NCBI RefSeq assembly: GCF_005047355.1 | Contig: NZ_SUMC01000006.1 | Span: forward strand, 186,001 to 250,000 | Source: Actinacidiphila oryziradicis | Lineage (GTDB): Bacteria > Actinomycetota > Actinomycetes > Streptomycetales > Streptomycetaceae | Reading direction: 5' to 3' | Length of the DNA: 64,000 nucleotides | In this document: piece by piece, positions 26,146-34,952 of the stretch | Position numbering within the stretch: the stretch's first letter is position 1 | Layout of the letters: each line of letters opens with the position of its first letter | Made by a program: the position numbers and the translations under genes | Notes under the pieces: model-generated | Databases searched by the model: none | What the model saw: the letters and a program-made list of their open reading frames with translations, nothing else | What the model was told of the DNA's origin: nothing

Positions 26146-26204
26146 TTGTCACCCGTTCGGGGCACTCGCGCGGGATTGTCAGTACCGCTCATACGCTCAC
26201 CGTC

Positions 26205-26579
26205 ATGCCCGAGCGCTGGGAGATTGAGCTTGAACCAGAGGTGCGGGAGTGGCTGGAAGTGCTGCCACCTGAGCGGTACCGTGCCGTCGAACGCCATGCG
26301 GATCGTCTGGCGGAGAGTCCCACGACGCTGGGCGAGCCGTACTCGCGGCACCTGGACGGGCCCGTGCGGGAGCTGTGTTTCATCCTCGGCACCGACGCGG
26401 TCCGCATCAGCTACTGGTTGGCGCCGGCCCGCCGTATTGTGTTGCTGACGGTCTTCCGTAAGACGCGTATGTGGGAAGAGGCACAGGTGCAGCGCGCACT
26501 CTGGCGGCAGAAGGAGTGCGAATCGGAGCATCCCCCGGCCGGGAGCACGTATCACCGTACTTTCGAGGAGCAGCCGTGA
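26205..26579 (+). CDS. higB: RelE/HigB-type (Gp49-like) toxin
   Basis: 124 aa. It has the Gp49/HigB core: EREVREWL-like start (LEPEVREWLEVLPPERYRAV), LGEPYSRHLDGPVRELCFIL (the exposed HLxxGxxELR motif), RISYWLAPARRIVLLTVFRK (the RI.Y....I.LL..F.K block). Members cleave ribosome-bound mRNA. The stop overlaps the start of the antitoxin gene (GTGA). The toxin-first order is typical of HigBA. Confidence 0.85.
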   Translation: MPERWEIELEPEVREWLEVLPPERYRAVERHADRLAESPTTLGEPYSRHLDGPVRELCFILGTDAVRISYWLAPARRIVLLTVFRKTRMWEEAQVQRALWRQKECESEHPPAGSTYHRTFEEQP

Positions 26580-26887
26580 GCAGGGGTTACCACACCGCGT
26601 GGAACATCCCGGACGAGCATCGGGGGGATCCGGCGTACGTTGAGGCGGGCGCCGCGATCGCTCTTGGCCAGGCTGTATTCGACCGGCGTAGCGAGCTCGG
26701 CCTGTCCCAGGAGGAGCTCGCCCGGCGGGCGGGGCTGACCGCATCGGAGGTCGAGCTGATCGAGGGTGGTGCCACCGTGCCGACGCTGCGCTTGCTGCGA
26801 GCGCTGGCCCAGGGCCTGGACGCCAAACTGGATCTGTCGATCGAGGACGACGAGACCCACGTCTCCTTCATCGCGTCCGCCGCGTGA
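26576..26887 (+). CDS. higA: XRE-type antitoxin (HigA-like)
   Basis: 103 aa from GTG 26576, which overlaps the toxin stop. The HTH is complete: AVFDRRSELGLSQEELARRA, GLTASEVELIEGG, then TLRLLRALAQGLDAKLDLSI. Antitoxins of this type bind the toxin and repress the shared promoter upstream of 26205. The N-terminal 30 residues (HTAWNIPDEHRGDPAY) are the likely toxin-contact segment. Confidence 0.87.
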   Translation: MSRGYHTAWNIPDEHRGDPAYVEAGAAIALGQAVFDRRSELGLSQEELARRAGLTASEVELIEGGATVPTLRLLRALAQGLDAKLDLSIEDDETHVSFIASAA

Positions 26888-27399
26888 ACGGGATCCGGCG
26901 GCGATAGGAGTGTCCTTCCAGGTTGCAGCCATGCGTCCCGGATCTTCCGCATCGACCTGGCCTGTACCGCTGAGGTGCGGATGGCGTAGGCAGCAGTAGG
27001 TGGTGCGGACGGGGGCAGGCGCGCATGAGTCCGCCGAGGATGAGTACGTGGTCGAACCGCTGGAAGTGGAGCGGGCCGTTGCCGCGTATCCCAGGGCGTG
27101 CGTTGCAGCGAGGACGAGCTTGAGCTTGTCCTGCTGCGGGGGACGGGCTGGACGGCGTAAGGCGCGCCTCGTCCTCCGGAACCTGGGCCGCTTGCGGCGG
27201 CAGGCAGGTGACGCGCACGCCGCCGTCGAGGGAAGTACCGTGGGTAAGGTGCTGGTCAAGGTGTCGGCAGACTGAACACCACGGGGGCTGCGCCGCAGCG
27301 ACACCCTGGTGGGCATTCTCGGCTGGGAACGCTGCGGGTGGGGGCCGAACCACAACCGCACGGACCGGGCCGACCCGGCCAGGAAGAAGGGCAACGAGC
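26888..27399. other. Degenerate spacer with a dehydrogenase scrap
   Basis: Apart from the MDR fragment at 27190-27275 and the ribosome site of the downstream gene (aggaagaagg, 27381-27390), I see no gene here. Confidence 0.4.
27190..27275 (+). pseudogene. Zinc-type alcohol dehydrogenase (MDR) C-terminal scrap
   Basis: The plus frame ending at TGA 27273-27275 reads RQAGDAHAAVEGSTVGKVLV, then KVSAD. The DAHxxxEGxxxGKVLV form is the last helix and strand of MDR oxidoreductases (quinone reductase/ADH). No other part of such a gene is present. Confidence 0.45.
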
Positions 27400-28893
27400 A
27401 TGCCCACGCTCACCGAGAAGATCACCCACGCGGTGACCCATCCCCTGGCCCGGGACGACCAGTTCGACATCCACGCCGAGCTGGGCGAGGTGCTGGCCGG
27501 AGTCGGGCTGAGCTCTGAGGACAGCGGCGGGGCCGTCACCTTCCTCGGCGCCGACCCGGTCGTTCCCTCCACCCTGCGGCTGGGCGCCGTCCCGGCGATC
27601 GGCATGGCCGCCAAGTCCGTGGCGATCGCCGCCCTGTGGCGCCACCGCGGCGGCGCCGGCCAGGACATCACCATGGACCTGCGCAAGGCCCCGCACCGCC
27701 TGTGTCCCTTCTACGACCGCCGCTGGGAGAAGCTCAACGGCTACAGCCCGGGCACCCCCAACGATCCCGACAGCCCTTTGTCGCTCTCCTTCTACCAGGC
27801 CGGAGACGGCCGCTGGGTGATGCCGCTGAACATCTATCCCAAGCTCAAGCGTGAGACGCTGAAGCTGTTGCGCTGCTGGGACGAGGCCTCCGCCGTGGCC
27901 GACGCCGTCGCCAAATGGAGCGCCGCCGACCTGGAGCAGGCCGGGGCACAGACGGGCGTGGTGATGCCGATGCTGCGCACCGCGCAGGAGTTCCTGACCG
28001 AAGCCCAGTACCGCGACGTGCTGACCGACCACCCGCTGATCGAGGTCGAGAGGATCGGTGACAGCGATCCCGAACCCCTGTCCGCCGGGGCCACCCAGCC
28101 GCTGACGGGCATCCGCGCCCTGGGCATGGGCCACGTCATCGCCGGCGCGGGCATCGGCCGCGACCTCGCCCTGCACGGCGCCGACGCGCTCAACCTGTGG
28201 CGCCCCACCGAGTGGGAGAACGACGTGACCTACTACACGGCCAACGTCGGGGTCCGCTCGGCCACCATCGACCCGTACGCCCCGGAGGGCCGCGCCGTCA
28301 TCCGCGAACTCCTGCGCGGCGCGGATGTCTTCTACGCCAACCGCCGCGGCGGGTTCCTGGAACGCGTCGGCCTCACCGCTCAGGAAGCCGCGCAGATCCG
28401 GCCCGGCATCATCCACGTGAACGTCTCCCTGCATGGCGAGACCGGCCCGTGGGCCGGTCGGGTCGGCTTCGACCAGACGGCGGGCTGCGTCACCGGCACC
28501 ATGCTGCTGGAAGGCGGCGGCACCACCCCGCAGTTGCCGCCCATCAAGGTCGTCAACGACTACGTACTGTCCTGGCTTGCCACGACAGGCGTCATCAGGG
28601 CCCTGCTGCGGCGCGCCACCGACGGCGGCAGCTACCGGGTGCATGTCTCCCTCACCCGCGTCGCACTGTGGATCCTCAGCCTGGGTGTCTTCGACCTCGA
28701 CTACGCTCGCGCCACCGCCGGACAGGGCACGGAGCACGCCTACCTCGACCCCGACCTGTTCACCGCCCAGACGCCCTGCGGGCGCTATCAGGGCGTCACC
28801 GACCAGGTGGTGATGACCGAGACGCCCGGCGCCTACCGAACCGTCCTGGTACCGCGCGGCTCGAACCGCCCGGTGTGGCTGCCGCGCCCCTGA
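27400..28893 (+). CDS. CaiB/BaiF-family CoA-transferase-like protein
   Basis: 497 aa from ATG 27400 with a good ribosome site. The second half (about 225-400) is class III CoA-transferase-like: GIRALGMGHVIAGAGIGRDL, GADALNLWRP, GRAVIRELLRGADVFYANRR, GIIHVNVSLHGETGPWAGR. The first half resembles the partner lobe (GAVPAIGMAAKSVAIAALWR), so it may be a two-lobe protein. Family III enzymes move CoA between carboxylic acids. It is a single gene with an odd context (toxin-antitoxin upstream, decayed DNA downstream), so the substrate cannot be inferred. Confidence 0.82.
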   Translation: MPTLTEKITHAVTHPLARDDQFDIHAELGEVLAGVGLSSEDSGGAVTFLGADPVVPSTLRLGAVPAIGMAAKSVAIAALWRHRGGAGQDITMDLRKAPHRLCPFYDRRWEKLNGYSPGTPNDPDSPLSLSFYQAGDGRWVMPLNIYPKLKRETLKLLRCWDEASAVADAVAKWSAADLEQAGAQTGVVMPMLRTAQEFLTEAQYRDVLTDHPLIEVERIGDSDPEPLSAGATQPLTGIRALGMGHVIAGAGIGRDLALHGADALNLWRPTEWENDVTYYTANVGVRSATIDPYAPEGRAVIRELLRGADVFYANRRGGFLERVGLTAQEAAQIRPGIIHVNVSLHGETGPWAGRVGFDQTAGCVTGTMLLEGGGTTPQLPPIKVVNDYVLSWLATTGVIRALLRRATDGGSYRVHVSLTRVALWILSLGVFDLDYARATAGQGTEHAYLDPDLFTAQTPCGRYQGVTDQVVMTETPGAYRTVLVPRGSNRPVWLPRP

Positions 28894-29056
28894 TCGCTCG
28901 CATCCGCGCCCATGGTGACGGCCCATCGCTTGGCAGTTCCCGCGACGCCGCCAAGGGCGCAAGCCTGGCCGCAGACGACTGAAGGGTGTCTTTCTCGCCG
29001 AGTGGCGGCTGAGCAGGGGCTTTGCACACGGCTGCGCCCCGGTCAGGCTCGAAGTG

Positions 29057-29204
29057 ACCCGCGGTTGCTGCTCTCGGAGCGGGATGTCGCACGGCTGGCG
29101 CCCGCCGTGGGGGAGTGGCTGCGGCCGGGAGTCGGTCCGGAGCGGATCGTGGAGGCGGTCTGCGCCGATCTCCCCGGGCCGATCCTGCGACGGCCGGCTG
29201 CCGC
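29057..29204 (+). pseudogene. Duplicated piece of the wHTH regulator gene
   Basis: DPRLLLSERDVARLAPAVGE, then WLRPGVGPERIVEAVCADLP matches the central domain of the regulator at 22607-22760 almost residue for residue and at the DNA level. No N-terminal winged helix or zinc tail is present here. It is a partial paralogue, or debris left by recombination between two copies. Confidence 0.65.
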
Positions 29205-29215
29205 TGCTCCTGCCG

Positions 29216-29278
29216 ATGATGACCAACGACTACTACGAGAAGATGGACCTGCCCGGCTACCCGAACGAGAGGTACTGA
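29216..29278 (+). CDS. 20-residue ORF coupled to the zinc-ribbon gene
   Basis: MMTNDYYEKMDLPGYPNERY, ATG 29216 to TGA 29276-29278. Its stop overlaps the next start (TGATG), a coupling arrangement. The composition is unlike a random frame. It may be a leader peptide or simply the surviving end of the fragment upstream. Confidence 0.35.
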   Translation: MMTNDYYEKMDLPGYPNERY

Positions 29279-29592
29279 TGGGCCTCTACAGCCGCCTGGT
29301 CGTGCCCAGGCCTTTGCCGTGCCCGCGGTGCGGCTCCCAGACCGACCTGGTGATCCAGTTCCACTTCGGCAGCAAGCGCATGCAGAACTTCTCCACCGGC
29401 TCCGCCATCGACTGGTCGGGCAGGACCGAGGGATCGCCCCGGTCGGGCCGCTTCGGTGTCGTCGGATACCCGGAGCCCTGCCCCTCCTGCGGCCGTGACG
29501 ACGACACGCTGTGCGTCGTGGAGTTCGACGGGGATGAGATCGTCGGCTACCGGGCGGCGACGGAGGAGGGGATGCGGGAGTTCGAATGGTGA
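29278..29592 (+). CDS. Small zinc-ribbon protein, unknown function
   Basis: 104 aa from ATG 29278. Two CxxC pairs, PCPRCGSQTDLVIQFHFGSK and PCPSCGRDDDTLCVVEFDG, suggest a zinc ribbon. The middle (NFSTGSAIDWSG) and the acidic C-terminus carry no motif known to me. It is translated in coupling with a 20-residue ORF and followed by a strong terminator hairpin. Confidence 0.7.
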   Translation: MGLYSRLVVPRPLPCPRCGSQTDLVIQFHFGSKRMQNFSTGSAIDWSGRTEGSPRSGRFGVVGYPEPCPSCGRDDDTLCVVEFDGDEIVGYRAATEEGMREFEW

Positions 29593-29638
29593 GACGGGGG
29601 GACGACCGGCTCCCCCCGGCACTGACCGCCGCACCCTT

Positions 29639-29670
29639 CGGCCCCGCCCGGCGGCCCCCGGGCGGGGCCG
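29639..29670. terminator. Strong hairpin terminator between convergent genes
   Basis: A perfect 12-bp GC stem (CGGCCCCGCCCG pairing with CGGGCGGGGCCG) with an 8-base loop lies 46 bp after the zinc-ribbon stop and before the end of the convergent gene at 29693. There is no U tract, as usual in Streptomyces. Confidence 0.75.
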
Positions 29671-29692
29671 TCGCACGCCGGGGGCCTTCTCC

Positions 29693-30067
29693 TCACCACG
29701 AGTGCCAGAGAGCACCGTGGCGGTGCCGCCAAGGTGGGATGTCGGCATCCTCGAAGTCGGCGAGGAGCACGGCTCGGCGTATGCGGAGCCTCGCCGTCTG
29801 GCGGGCCCTGCGCTCGGCGACGTCGGCGGCGTGACGCATCCAGGGGCTGGGGCGGAACGCGCTTGCGTAGTCGTATATCTCGAGGTGGTGGCGGATCTCC
29901 TCGGGGATCGGTCGTCGGCGCCGGCGGGCGGCCTCGGTCAGGTGCGCGGCGCTGTACCGCAGCGCCCGCAGTGAGACCTGGCGGTACGGTCGGCCGCGAG
30001 GGCGTTCGTACCAGGGGCCGCCGGTGCCCGAGTGCCGGGCGGGGATGTGGCTGATGGTGCGGGACAT
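29693..30067 (-). CDS. Small basic hypothetical protein
   Basis: 124 aa from ATG 30067. Conserved features I can see are SRTISHIPARHSGTGGPWYE, a basic R/P-rich stretch (RPYRQVSLRALRYSAAH, ARRRRRPIP), a helix EEIRHHLEIYDYASAF, and another helix ADVAERRARQTARLRIRRAV. No known domain. Proteins of this shape are frequent in Streptomyces accessory DNA. It is monocistronic and ends at the hairpin at 29639-29670. Confidence 0.65.
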   Translation of the reverse strand: MSRTISHIPARHSGTGGPWYERPRGRPYRQVSLRALRYSAAHLTEAARRRRRPIPEEIRHHLEIYDYASAFRPSPWMRHAADVAERRARQTARLRIRRAVLLADFEDADIPPWRHRHGALWHSW

Positions 30068-30239
30068 GGAGGACTCCGTAGCCCGCCAGGAGGGTCCTGG
30101 CGTGGCTACCGGAATCCGTGGGCGCCGCGTGCTCGGAGGGGCATGACGTGAAGGTACCCGTCGGCAGCACCTGGCGCCGCTGAATATCACCCGTTTCACG
30201 GGCCGCAGGACTGGTTTGTCGTTCCGTCGTGCTGTTTTC

Positions 30240-30270
30240 TTGACCTCAAGCCTGGTTGAGGTTCTACGGT
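30240..30270 (+). promoter_or_regulatory. SoxR-type box and promoter, copy A
   Basis: The -35 TTGACC (30240-30245) and -10 TACGGT (30265-30270) are separated by 19 bp. The spacer carries the inverted repeat ACCTCAA (30243-30249) / TTGAGGT (30256-30262), the pattern of SoxR boxes. It drives only a dead gene. Confidence 0.75.
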
Positions 30271-30276
30271 CCGTAC

Positions 30277-30794
30277 ATGAGCATGGAGAGCACGGCCTGG
30301 ACCCAGCTGTACAGCGTCATGAACGCCACGCAGGACCGCCGCCCCCTGGCCCGCGACACGCTGCGCCGTGTCGGAGCGTTCGCGCGGCCGCACCGCCGCC
30401 GCATCACCCAGTTCGTGCTGCTTAGGGTGGCGACCGCGCTGCTCGCCGTCCCGGCTGTCGGGCGGTGAGCGGCAGCGTATGACCATTGCCCGGCTGCTCC
30501 TGGCCGGGCAGTCGTGTCGTCATTCTCGATGAGGCCACCGCCCATCTGGACAACACCTCCGAGGCCGAGGTCCAGGAGGCCCTCACCGAGGCCTTGGAGG
30601 GCCGGACCGCCGTGGTCATCGCCCACCGCCTCTCCACGGTGCGCGCCGCCGACCTGATCCTCGTCGTCGAGGACGGACGGATCGAGGAACGCGGTACGCA
30701 CGCCGAACTTCTCGCGACGGACGGCAGATACACGGAGCTGTACCGCACCCAGTTCCGGGCGGAGGACGGCGTCGAGCCGGTCGAGGTCGCCTGA
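30277..30794 (+). pseudogene. ABC exporter gene, internally deleted copy
   Basis: ATG 30277 begins like the intact paralogue (MSMESTAWTQL...). After residue 58 (LLAV) it jumps, out of frame, to the region just before the ABC signature (SGGERQRM) and stops at about 30468. The remaining Walker B/H-loop part (ILDEATAHLDNTSEA, VIAHRLST) also carries a one-base insertion at about 30514 (gcagTcgtg). The transmembrane domain and Walker A are gone. Confidence 0.9.
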
Positions 30795-30913
30795 GCGGCG
30801 AAAGGGCGAAAAGCAGGTGCGCCGGGGTGGCTGCGGGGGTGAGACTCATCGAGTCGGGTCGGTCATGCGCCACCCGCGCGCACGCCATCCCCGATCAGCC
30901 AAGGAGCCCGCAC

Positions 30914-31975
30914 TTGCAGGGTGTTGTCACGGTTTCGCCGTCCCAGGTGCCCGAGCTGCTGCTCGGCCTGGCCACTGTCCGCCCGGTCTTCCTGTGGGGT
31001 GCGCCGGGCATCGGGAAGTCCTCCCTGGTAAGGGAGTTCGCCGCCGGGCTGGGTCTGGACTGCGTAAGCCTGATCGGCACCCAGTTGGCCCCCGAGGACC
31101 TCATCGGGGTGCCGCAGATTGTTGACGGCCGCTCCCGGTTCTGCCCGCCGGAGACGATCGCCCGCGACGAGCCGTACTGCCTCTTCCTGGACGAGCTGAA
31201 CGCCGCCACCCCCGATGTGCAGAAGGCTTTCTACTCTCTGATCCTCGACCGTCGGATCGGCTCGTACGAGCTGCCGTCCGGCAGCATCGTGATCGGCGCG
31301 GGCAACCGGGCCACGGACAACGCCCTCGCCCGGCCGATGGCCTCCGCGCTGGTCAACCGGCTCGCGCACGTCCATCTGCGGGCCTCCGCCGCGGACTGGC
31401 TGGTCTGGGCGGCGGGTGCCGGTATCCATCCGTGGATCACCGACCACCTCACCGACCGGCCGGACCACCTGTGGTCCGCTCCGCCCAAGACCGAGGAGCC
31501 GTTCTCCACCCCGCGTGCCTGGCACATGCTCTCCGACGCGCTGCACTCCTTCGGACTCGCCCTGGACGAGGAGACGCTCAAGGTGCTGGCGTACGGGACG
31601 CTCACCCCCACGCACGCCGCGGCCTTCTGCGGCTACGTCAAGATCGTCCGCCACGCCTACGGCCTGGACGCCATCCTCAAGGGCGACGCGTCCTGGCCGC
31701 GCCGCATCGAGGACCGCGACCTGCTGTACTACCTCGCCGACTCCTTCCGCGGCCGCCTGATCAAGGAGCTGCCGACGAACAAGGAGCACGCTTCCCCCGC
31801 CGTACGGCAGACCGCCTACCGGGCCAAGTCGTTGCTGGTGCAACTGGCCGAGATCTCGGTCGAGGTCGCCCAGACCGTGATCGCCGACGGCGACGACGAC
31901 AACCCGGTGCTGCCCTCCTGGTTCCTCATCGAGGCCGCTCGGGACATGCCGCGACTGGTCGAGGCGCGCCGGTGA
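30914..31975 (+). CDS. MoxR-type AAA ATPase
   Basis: 353 aa. I chose TTG 30914 because AAGGAG lies 7 bases upstream and the family sequence starts there (VTVSPSQVPELLLGLA). Walker A is WGAPGIGKSSL, Walker B YCLFLDELNAA, followed by the MoxR-type sensor VIGAGNRATDNALARPM. MoxR ATPases act as chaperones that load metals or remodel partners carrying VWA domains. The next gene, overlapping by 4 bp, encodes such a partner. A promoter was not identified; the dead ABC copy ends 119 bp upstream. Confidence 0.88.
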   Translation: MQGVVTVSPSQVPELLLGLATVRPVFLWGAPGIGKSSLVREFAAGLGLDCVSLIGTQLAPEDLIGVPQIVDGRSRFCPPETIARDEPYCLFLDELNAATPDVQKAFYSLILDRRIGSYELPSGSIVIGAGNRATDNALARPMASALVNRLAHVHLRASAADWLVWAAGAGIHPWITDHLTDRPDHLWSAPPKTEEPFSTPRAWHMLSDALHSFGLALDEETLKVLAYGTLTPTHAAAFCGYVKIVRHAYGLDAILKGDASWPRRIEDRDLLYYLADSFRGRLIKELPTNKEHASPAVRQTAYRAKSLLVQLAEISVEVAQTVIADGDDDNPVLPSWFLIEAARDMPRLVEARR

Positions 31976-33807
31976 GCGGTGTCCGCGGTGGCAAAGCCCG
32001 GGCGCAGCAAGGAGTCGTACCCGATCCGGCGGCCGAGGCGTTCGCCGCCGGAGTGGATCTGCTGCGCCGCAACACCGCACTCGCCGCACTGTCCGTGGTC
32101 AATGGCTCCCTGTGCCGCGACAAGGACTGCGAGGCGCACCCCCGCGATGGTGGCTGGGCCGTGGTCAGCTCCAACGGCATCGTGCACGTCGACCCGCTGC
32201 GCCGCGCGGAGCCGGAGGAGTGGGCGTGGGTGCTGGCGCACTGCCTGCTGCACCTCGGCTTCGGACACGTACCGGCTGCCAAGGGCGTGCGGGAGCAGCC
32301 CGACCGCTTCGATCTGGCCGCGCGCTGCACGGTGGTCAACCGCTTCCTGGACACCTTCCCCGTCGGCCGTGCGCCCGTAGCGCTGCCGGAGCGGTATCCG
32401 GGCGGTGACGAGGAGCAGTTGGCCGCGCGCTGGCGCCGCGACGGCATACCGGCCGAGTACGCCGCCTGCGGCGCCGCAGGACCGTACGCCGACCAACTGC
32501 TCCGCCCCTGGCACGAGCTCTGGACCGCACCCGAGGACTGGACCGTCGCCTTTGCGAGCTCCCTCACCCGGACGATGTCGGCGGCCATGGATGTCGCGGG
32601 CGGCCGCCGCGAGGAGCTCACCGGGGCGCGGCGGCCGCAGCGGCCCTGGGAGCGTGCGCTGAGCTGGTTCGTCTCCTCGTACCCGCTGCTGGGCGGTATC
32701 GCTGCCGGGATGACCCTGGTCGCCGACGCCGAACTGGCGCGCGCCCAGCAGATCTCGGTGGCCGCGGTCAATGCGGAGGCGGGGGAGATCTACCTCAATC
32801 CGCTGTGTCGGCACACCGACGAGGAGTGGAGGTTCATCCTCGCCCACGAGATGCTGCACGCCGCGCTGCGGCACGGCGAGCGCCGCGGCGGGCGCGATCC
32901 CTACCTGTTCAACGTCGCGGCCGACTATGTGATCAACGGCTGGCTGGTGGAAATGGGCGTCGGGCAGATGCCCGAGGGACTGCTGCACGATCCGGCGCTG
33001 GCGGGACTGTCCAGCGAGGAGGTGTACGACCGCATCGCCCGTGACCAGAGGCGGCTGCGCCGCCTGTCCACGCTGCGCGGCAAGGGGCTCGGTGACGTGC
33101 TCGGAGAGCCGCTGCCGCGACCCGGGAAGGCCGCCCCCACGTGGGTGGATCTGGACGAGTTCTACCGGCGCGGGCTGCTGCAGGGCTTCGAGCTGCACCG
33201 GCGCGAGCGCGGGCTGTTGCCGGCCGGACTGGTCGAGGAGATCCGAGCGCTGTCCCACCCGCCGCTCCCATGGGACGCCAGGCTGGCGCGCTGGTTCGAC
33301 GAGTATGTGCCGCGTCCGGAGGCGGTGCGCAGCTTCTCCCGCCCGGCGCGGCGGCAGGCGTCCACGCCGGACATCCCCCGGGCGGGCCGCTACTTCCCGC
33401 CGGAGGAGGTGGCCCGCTGCACCTTCGGTGTGGTGCTGGACACCTCCGGATCCATGAGCCGGACGCTGCTGGGCAAGGCGCTCGGCGCGATCGCGTCGTA
33501 CGCCGCCGCCCGGGATGTCACCGCGGCCCGGGTGGTGTTCTGCGACGCGGCCCCATTCGACGCGGGCTACCTGCCGGTGACCGAGATCGCCCACCGGGTA
33601 AGGGTCCGGGGGCGCGGCGGGACTGTGCTGCAGCCCGGCATCGACCTCCTCCAACGGGCCGAGGACTTCCCGTCGGCGGCACCGATCCTGGTGATCACGG
33701 ACGGCGAGTGCGACGTCCTGCGGGTACGCCGCGAGCACGCTTTCCTGGTTCCGCAGGGCGCCTCGCTGCCGTTCACGGCCCGGGGCCCGGTCTTCCGGAT
33801 GCGCTGA
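31972..33807 (+). CDS. Putative metallopeptidase with VWA-like domain
   Basis: 611 aa from GTG 31972, overlapping the ATPase stop (GTGA). The N-terminal region has WVLAHCLLHLGFGHV, a degenerate peptidase-like helix. The centre carries FILAHEMLHAALRHGERR (about 287-304), an HExxH-type zinc site with a third His. The C-terminal 150 residues are VWA-like with a MIDAS motif LDTSGSMS (about 489-496). This is the DUF2201-type architecture normally encoded with a MoxR ATPase. Substrate unknown; complex assembly or conflict-related proteolysis are the usual proposals. A 129-bp piece of its 3' part is duplicated at 47286-47414. Confidence 0.85.
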   Translation: MSGVRGGKARAQQGVVPDPAAEAFAAGVDLLRRNTALAALSVVNGSLCRDKDCEAHPRDGGWAVVSSNGIVHVDPLRRAEPEEWAWVLAHCLLHLGFGHVPAAKGVREQPDRFDLAARCTVVNRFLDTFPVGRAPVALPERYPGGDEEQLAARWRRDGIPAEYAACGAAGPYADQLLRPWHELWTAPEDWTVAFASSLTRTMSAAMDVAGGRREELTGARRPQRPWERALSWFVSSYPLLGGIAAGMTLVADAELARAQQISVAAVNAEAGEIYLNPLCRHTDEEWRFILAHEMLHAALRHGERRGGRDPYLFNVAADYVINGWLVEMGVGQMPEGLLHDPALAGLSSEEVYDRIARDQRRLRRLSTLRGKGLGDVLGEPLPRPGKAAPTWVDLDEFYRRGLLQGFELHRRERGLLPAGLVEEIRALSHPPLPWDARLARWFDEYVPRPEAVRSFSRPARRQASTPDIPRAGRYFPPEEVARCTFGVVLDTSGSMSRTLLGKALGAIASYAAARDVTAARVVFCDAAPFDAGYLPVTEIAHRVRVRGRGGTVLQPGIDLLQRAEDFPSAAPILVITDGECDVLRVRREHAFLVPQGASLPFTARGPVFRMR

Positions 33808-33829
33808 GGCGCCGCGGTGCCGAGGCGCC
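33808..33829. terminator. Possible hairpin after the VWA gene
   Basis: GGCGCC repeats at 33808-33813 and 33824-33829 can pair over a 10-base loop immediately after the stop codon. Short, so only a weak candidate. Confidence 0.35.
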
Positions 33830-34079
33830 GACGAGAGAAGCCCTCGCCGCTGTCGCGGACTACCGCCCACGGCGATGGCCCCGGACCCTGTGGTGCCGAT
33901 ACGCGTGCGCCTTGAGGAACGGAGCATCGCTTCGTTCACTTCCAGTGACAGCACTTGTTGGGGCGTTTCCGCAGCAGTTGGCGACCAACGGGCTCGCGAA
34001 CGTTCACGGGCGATGACGGCGCTGGGGCGTCATGTCTGCTCCCAGGAAAGACTGATGCCTATCACCTCTGCCGCCACCG

Positions 34080-34824
34080 TCACCCGACTCCCGCAGGTGC
34101 GGCGGGGCGGGTGCGGTCGTGGTCGGAGAGGGCGCGGCGGGTTCGTTCGACGACCTCGGCTCGGCGGCCCCGGGAGGAGGCGACGGCCAGGTCGATCACC
34201 AGGCGGACGCGGGCGGCCTCGGCGGCCGAGTAGGCGACGCCTGAGGACTTCTGGCGGTTGCTGACCATCATCATGGTCTGGCCGGTGCCCTCCTGGTGCT
34301 CGTGCGAGAGCCACTTGTCGTACGCCCACTCGCGGCGCTTGCCCGCACCGTCGAACAGCACCCGCCGGTCGGTGACCGCCATCTCCCCACGCTCGGTCTG
34401 CTCGGTGAAGATCACCCCTTGGCGGGTCCGGGCCTCCACCAGGGACACCGACGCGACCAGCAGCACCCGCTCCCCGGCGCGATGGCGGCCCCACCGGAAG
34501 TCGGTGACATTCGTTTCCTCGCCCCGGAGGTTCTCGGCCAGCGCGTGCAGGGCGGCCAGTTCGTCGCGTCGTCGCTGCCACTCGGACAGCCGGCGGGCGT
34601 GATCCTGTTGAGCCTGGCGTAGACGGTTTTGACGGAGCTGCTCCTCGCGGGCTTGACGTTGGGCCGCTACGCGCGCGGCGCGCTCCACGGCCTGGAGGCG
34701 GGCCCACAGGGACCACGAGGGACGCGCGGTTGACCCGGGCGGTGGCCGGCGCGCCCACCACCGAGCCCTGGTGCAGGGCCGGCACGAAGTCCGGGTCCTC
34801 GGGCAGGTCCTCGGGCAGGGACAC
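34080..34824 (-). pseudogene. Coiled-coil / PH-like protein gene with 1-bp insertion
   Basis: The N-terminal frame starts at ATG 34824 (SLPEDLPEDPDFVPALHQGS) and runs to RVNRASL near 34705. Removing one C (ctCgtggtccctgtggg) gives SLWSLWARLQAVERAARVAA and joins to the frame ending at 34080. That part has a long Gln/Arg coiled coil (QRQAREEQLRQNRLRQAQQD), then a beta-rich segment like a bacterial PH domain (TDFRWGRHRAGERVLLVASV, TDRRVLFDG). Without the first 45 residues a shorter protein could start inside. Function unknown. Confidence 0.6.
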
Positions 34825-34952
34825 CTCCGTCGAGCCCGCGGCTGGCGAACACGGTGGTCAACCCGGACAGGCGCAGGACGTCGGAGGAGGCGTCGCGGAC
34901 GGTGCGGTCACGCCTGCGTGCGTCTCGACCGGGCTTGTCCCCGCTGTGTGCG

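Larger units (their letters stand above)
30143..30794 (+). repeat. Copy A of duplicated ABC-exporter locus (deleted)
   Basis: Bases 30143-30450 match 42539-42846 at roughly 96% by eye, and 30451-30794 match 44220-44562 at about 98%. The intervening 1373 bp (42847-44219 of copy B) are missing here. The repeat includes the hairpin cccgt-ttc-acggg, the SoxR box and the promoter. Confidence 0.85.

Noticed and set aside
27256..29226. 656-aa minus-strand open frame
   Set aside because: Antisense of the CaiB-like gene; low-complexity Gly/Arg/Gln sequence and no motifs.
31816..33954. 712-aa minus-strand open frame
   Set aside because: Antisense of the VWA gene, which has clear HExxH and MIDAS motifs in the sense frame.
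33830..34016. Plus-strand frame continuing past the VWA gene (DYRPRRWPRTLW...)
   Set aside because: No start, basic composition and no motif; it is the tail of a shadow frame.
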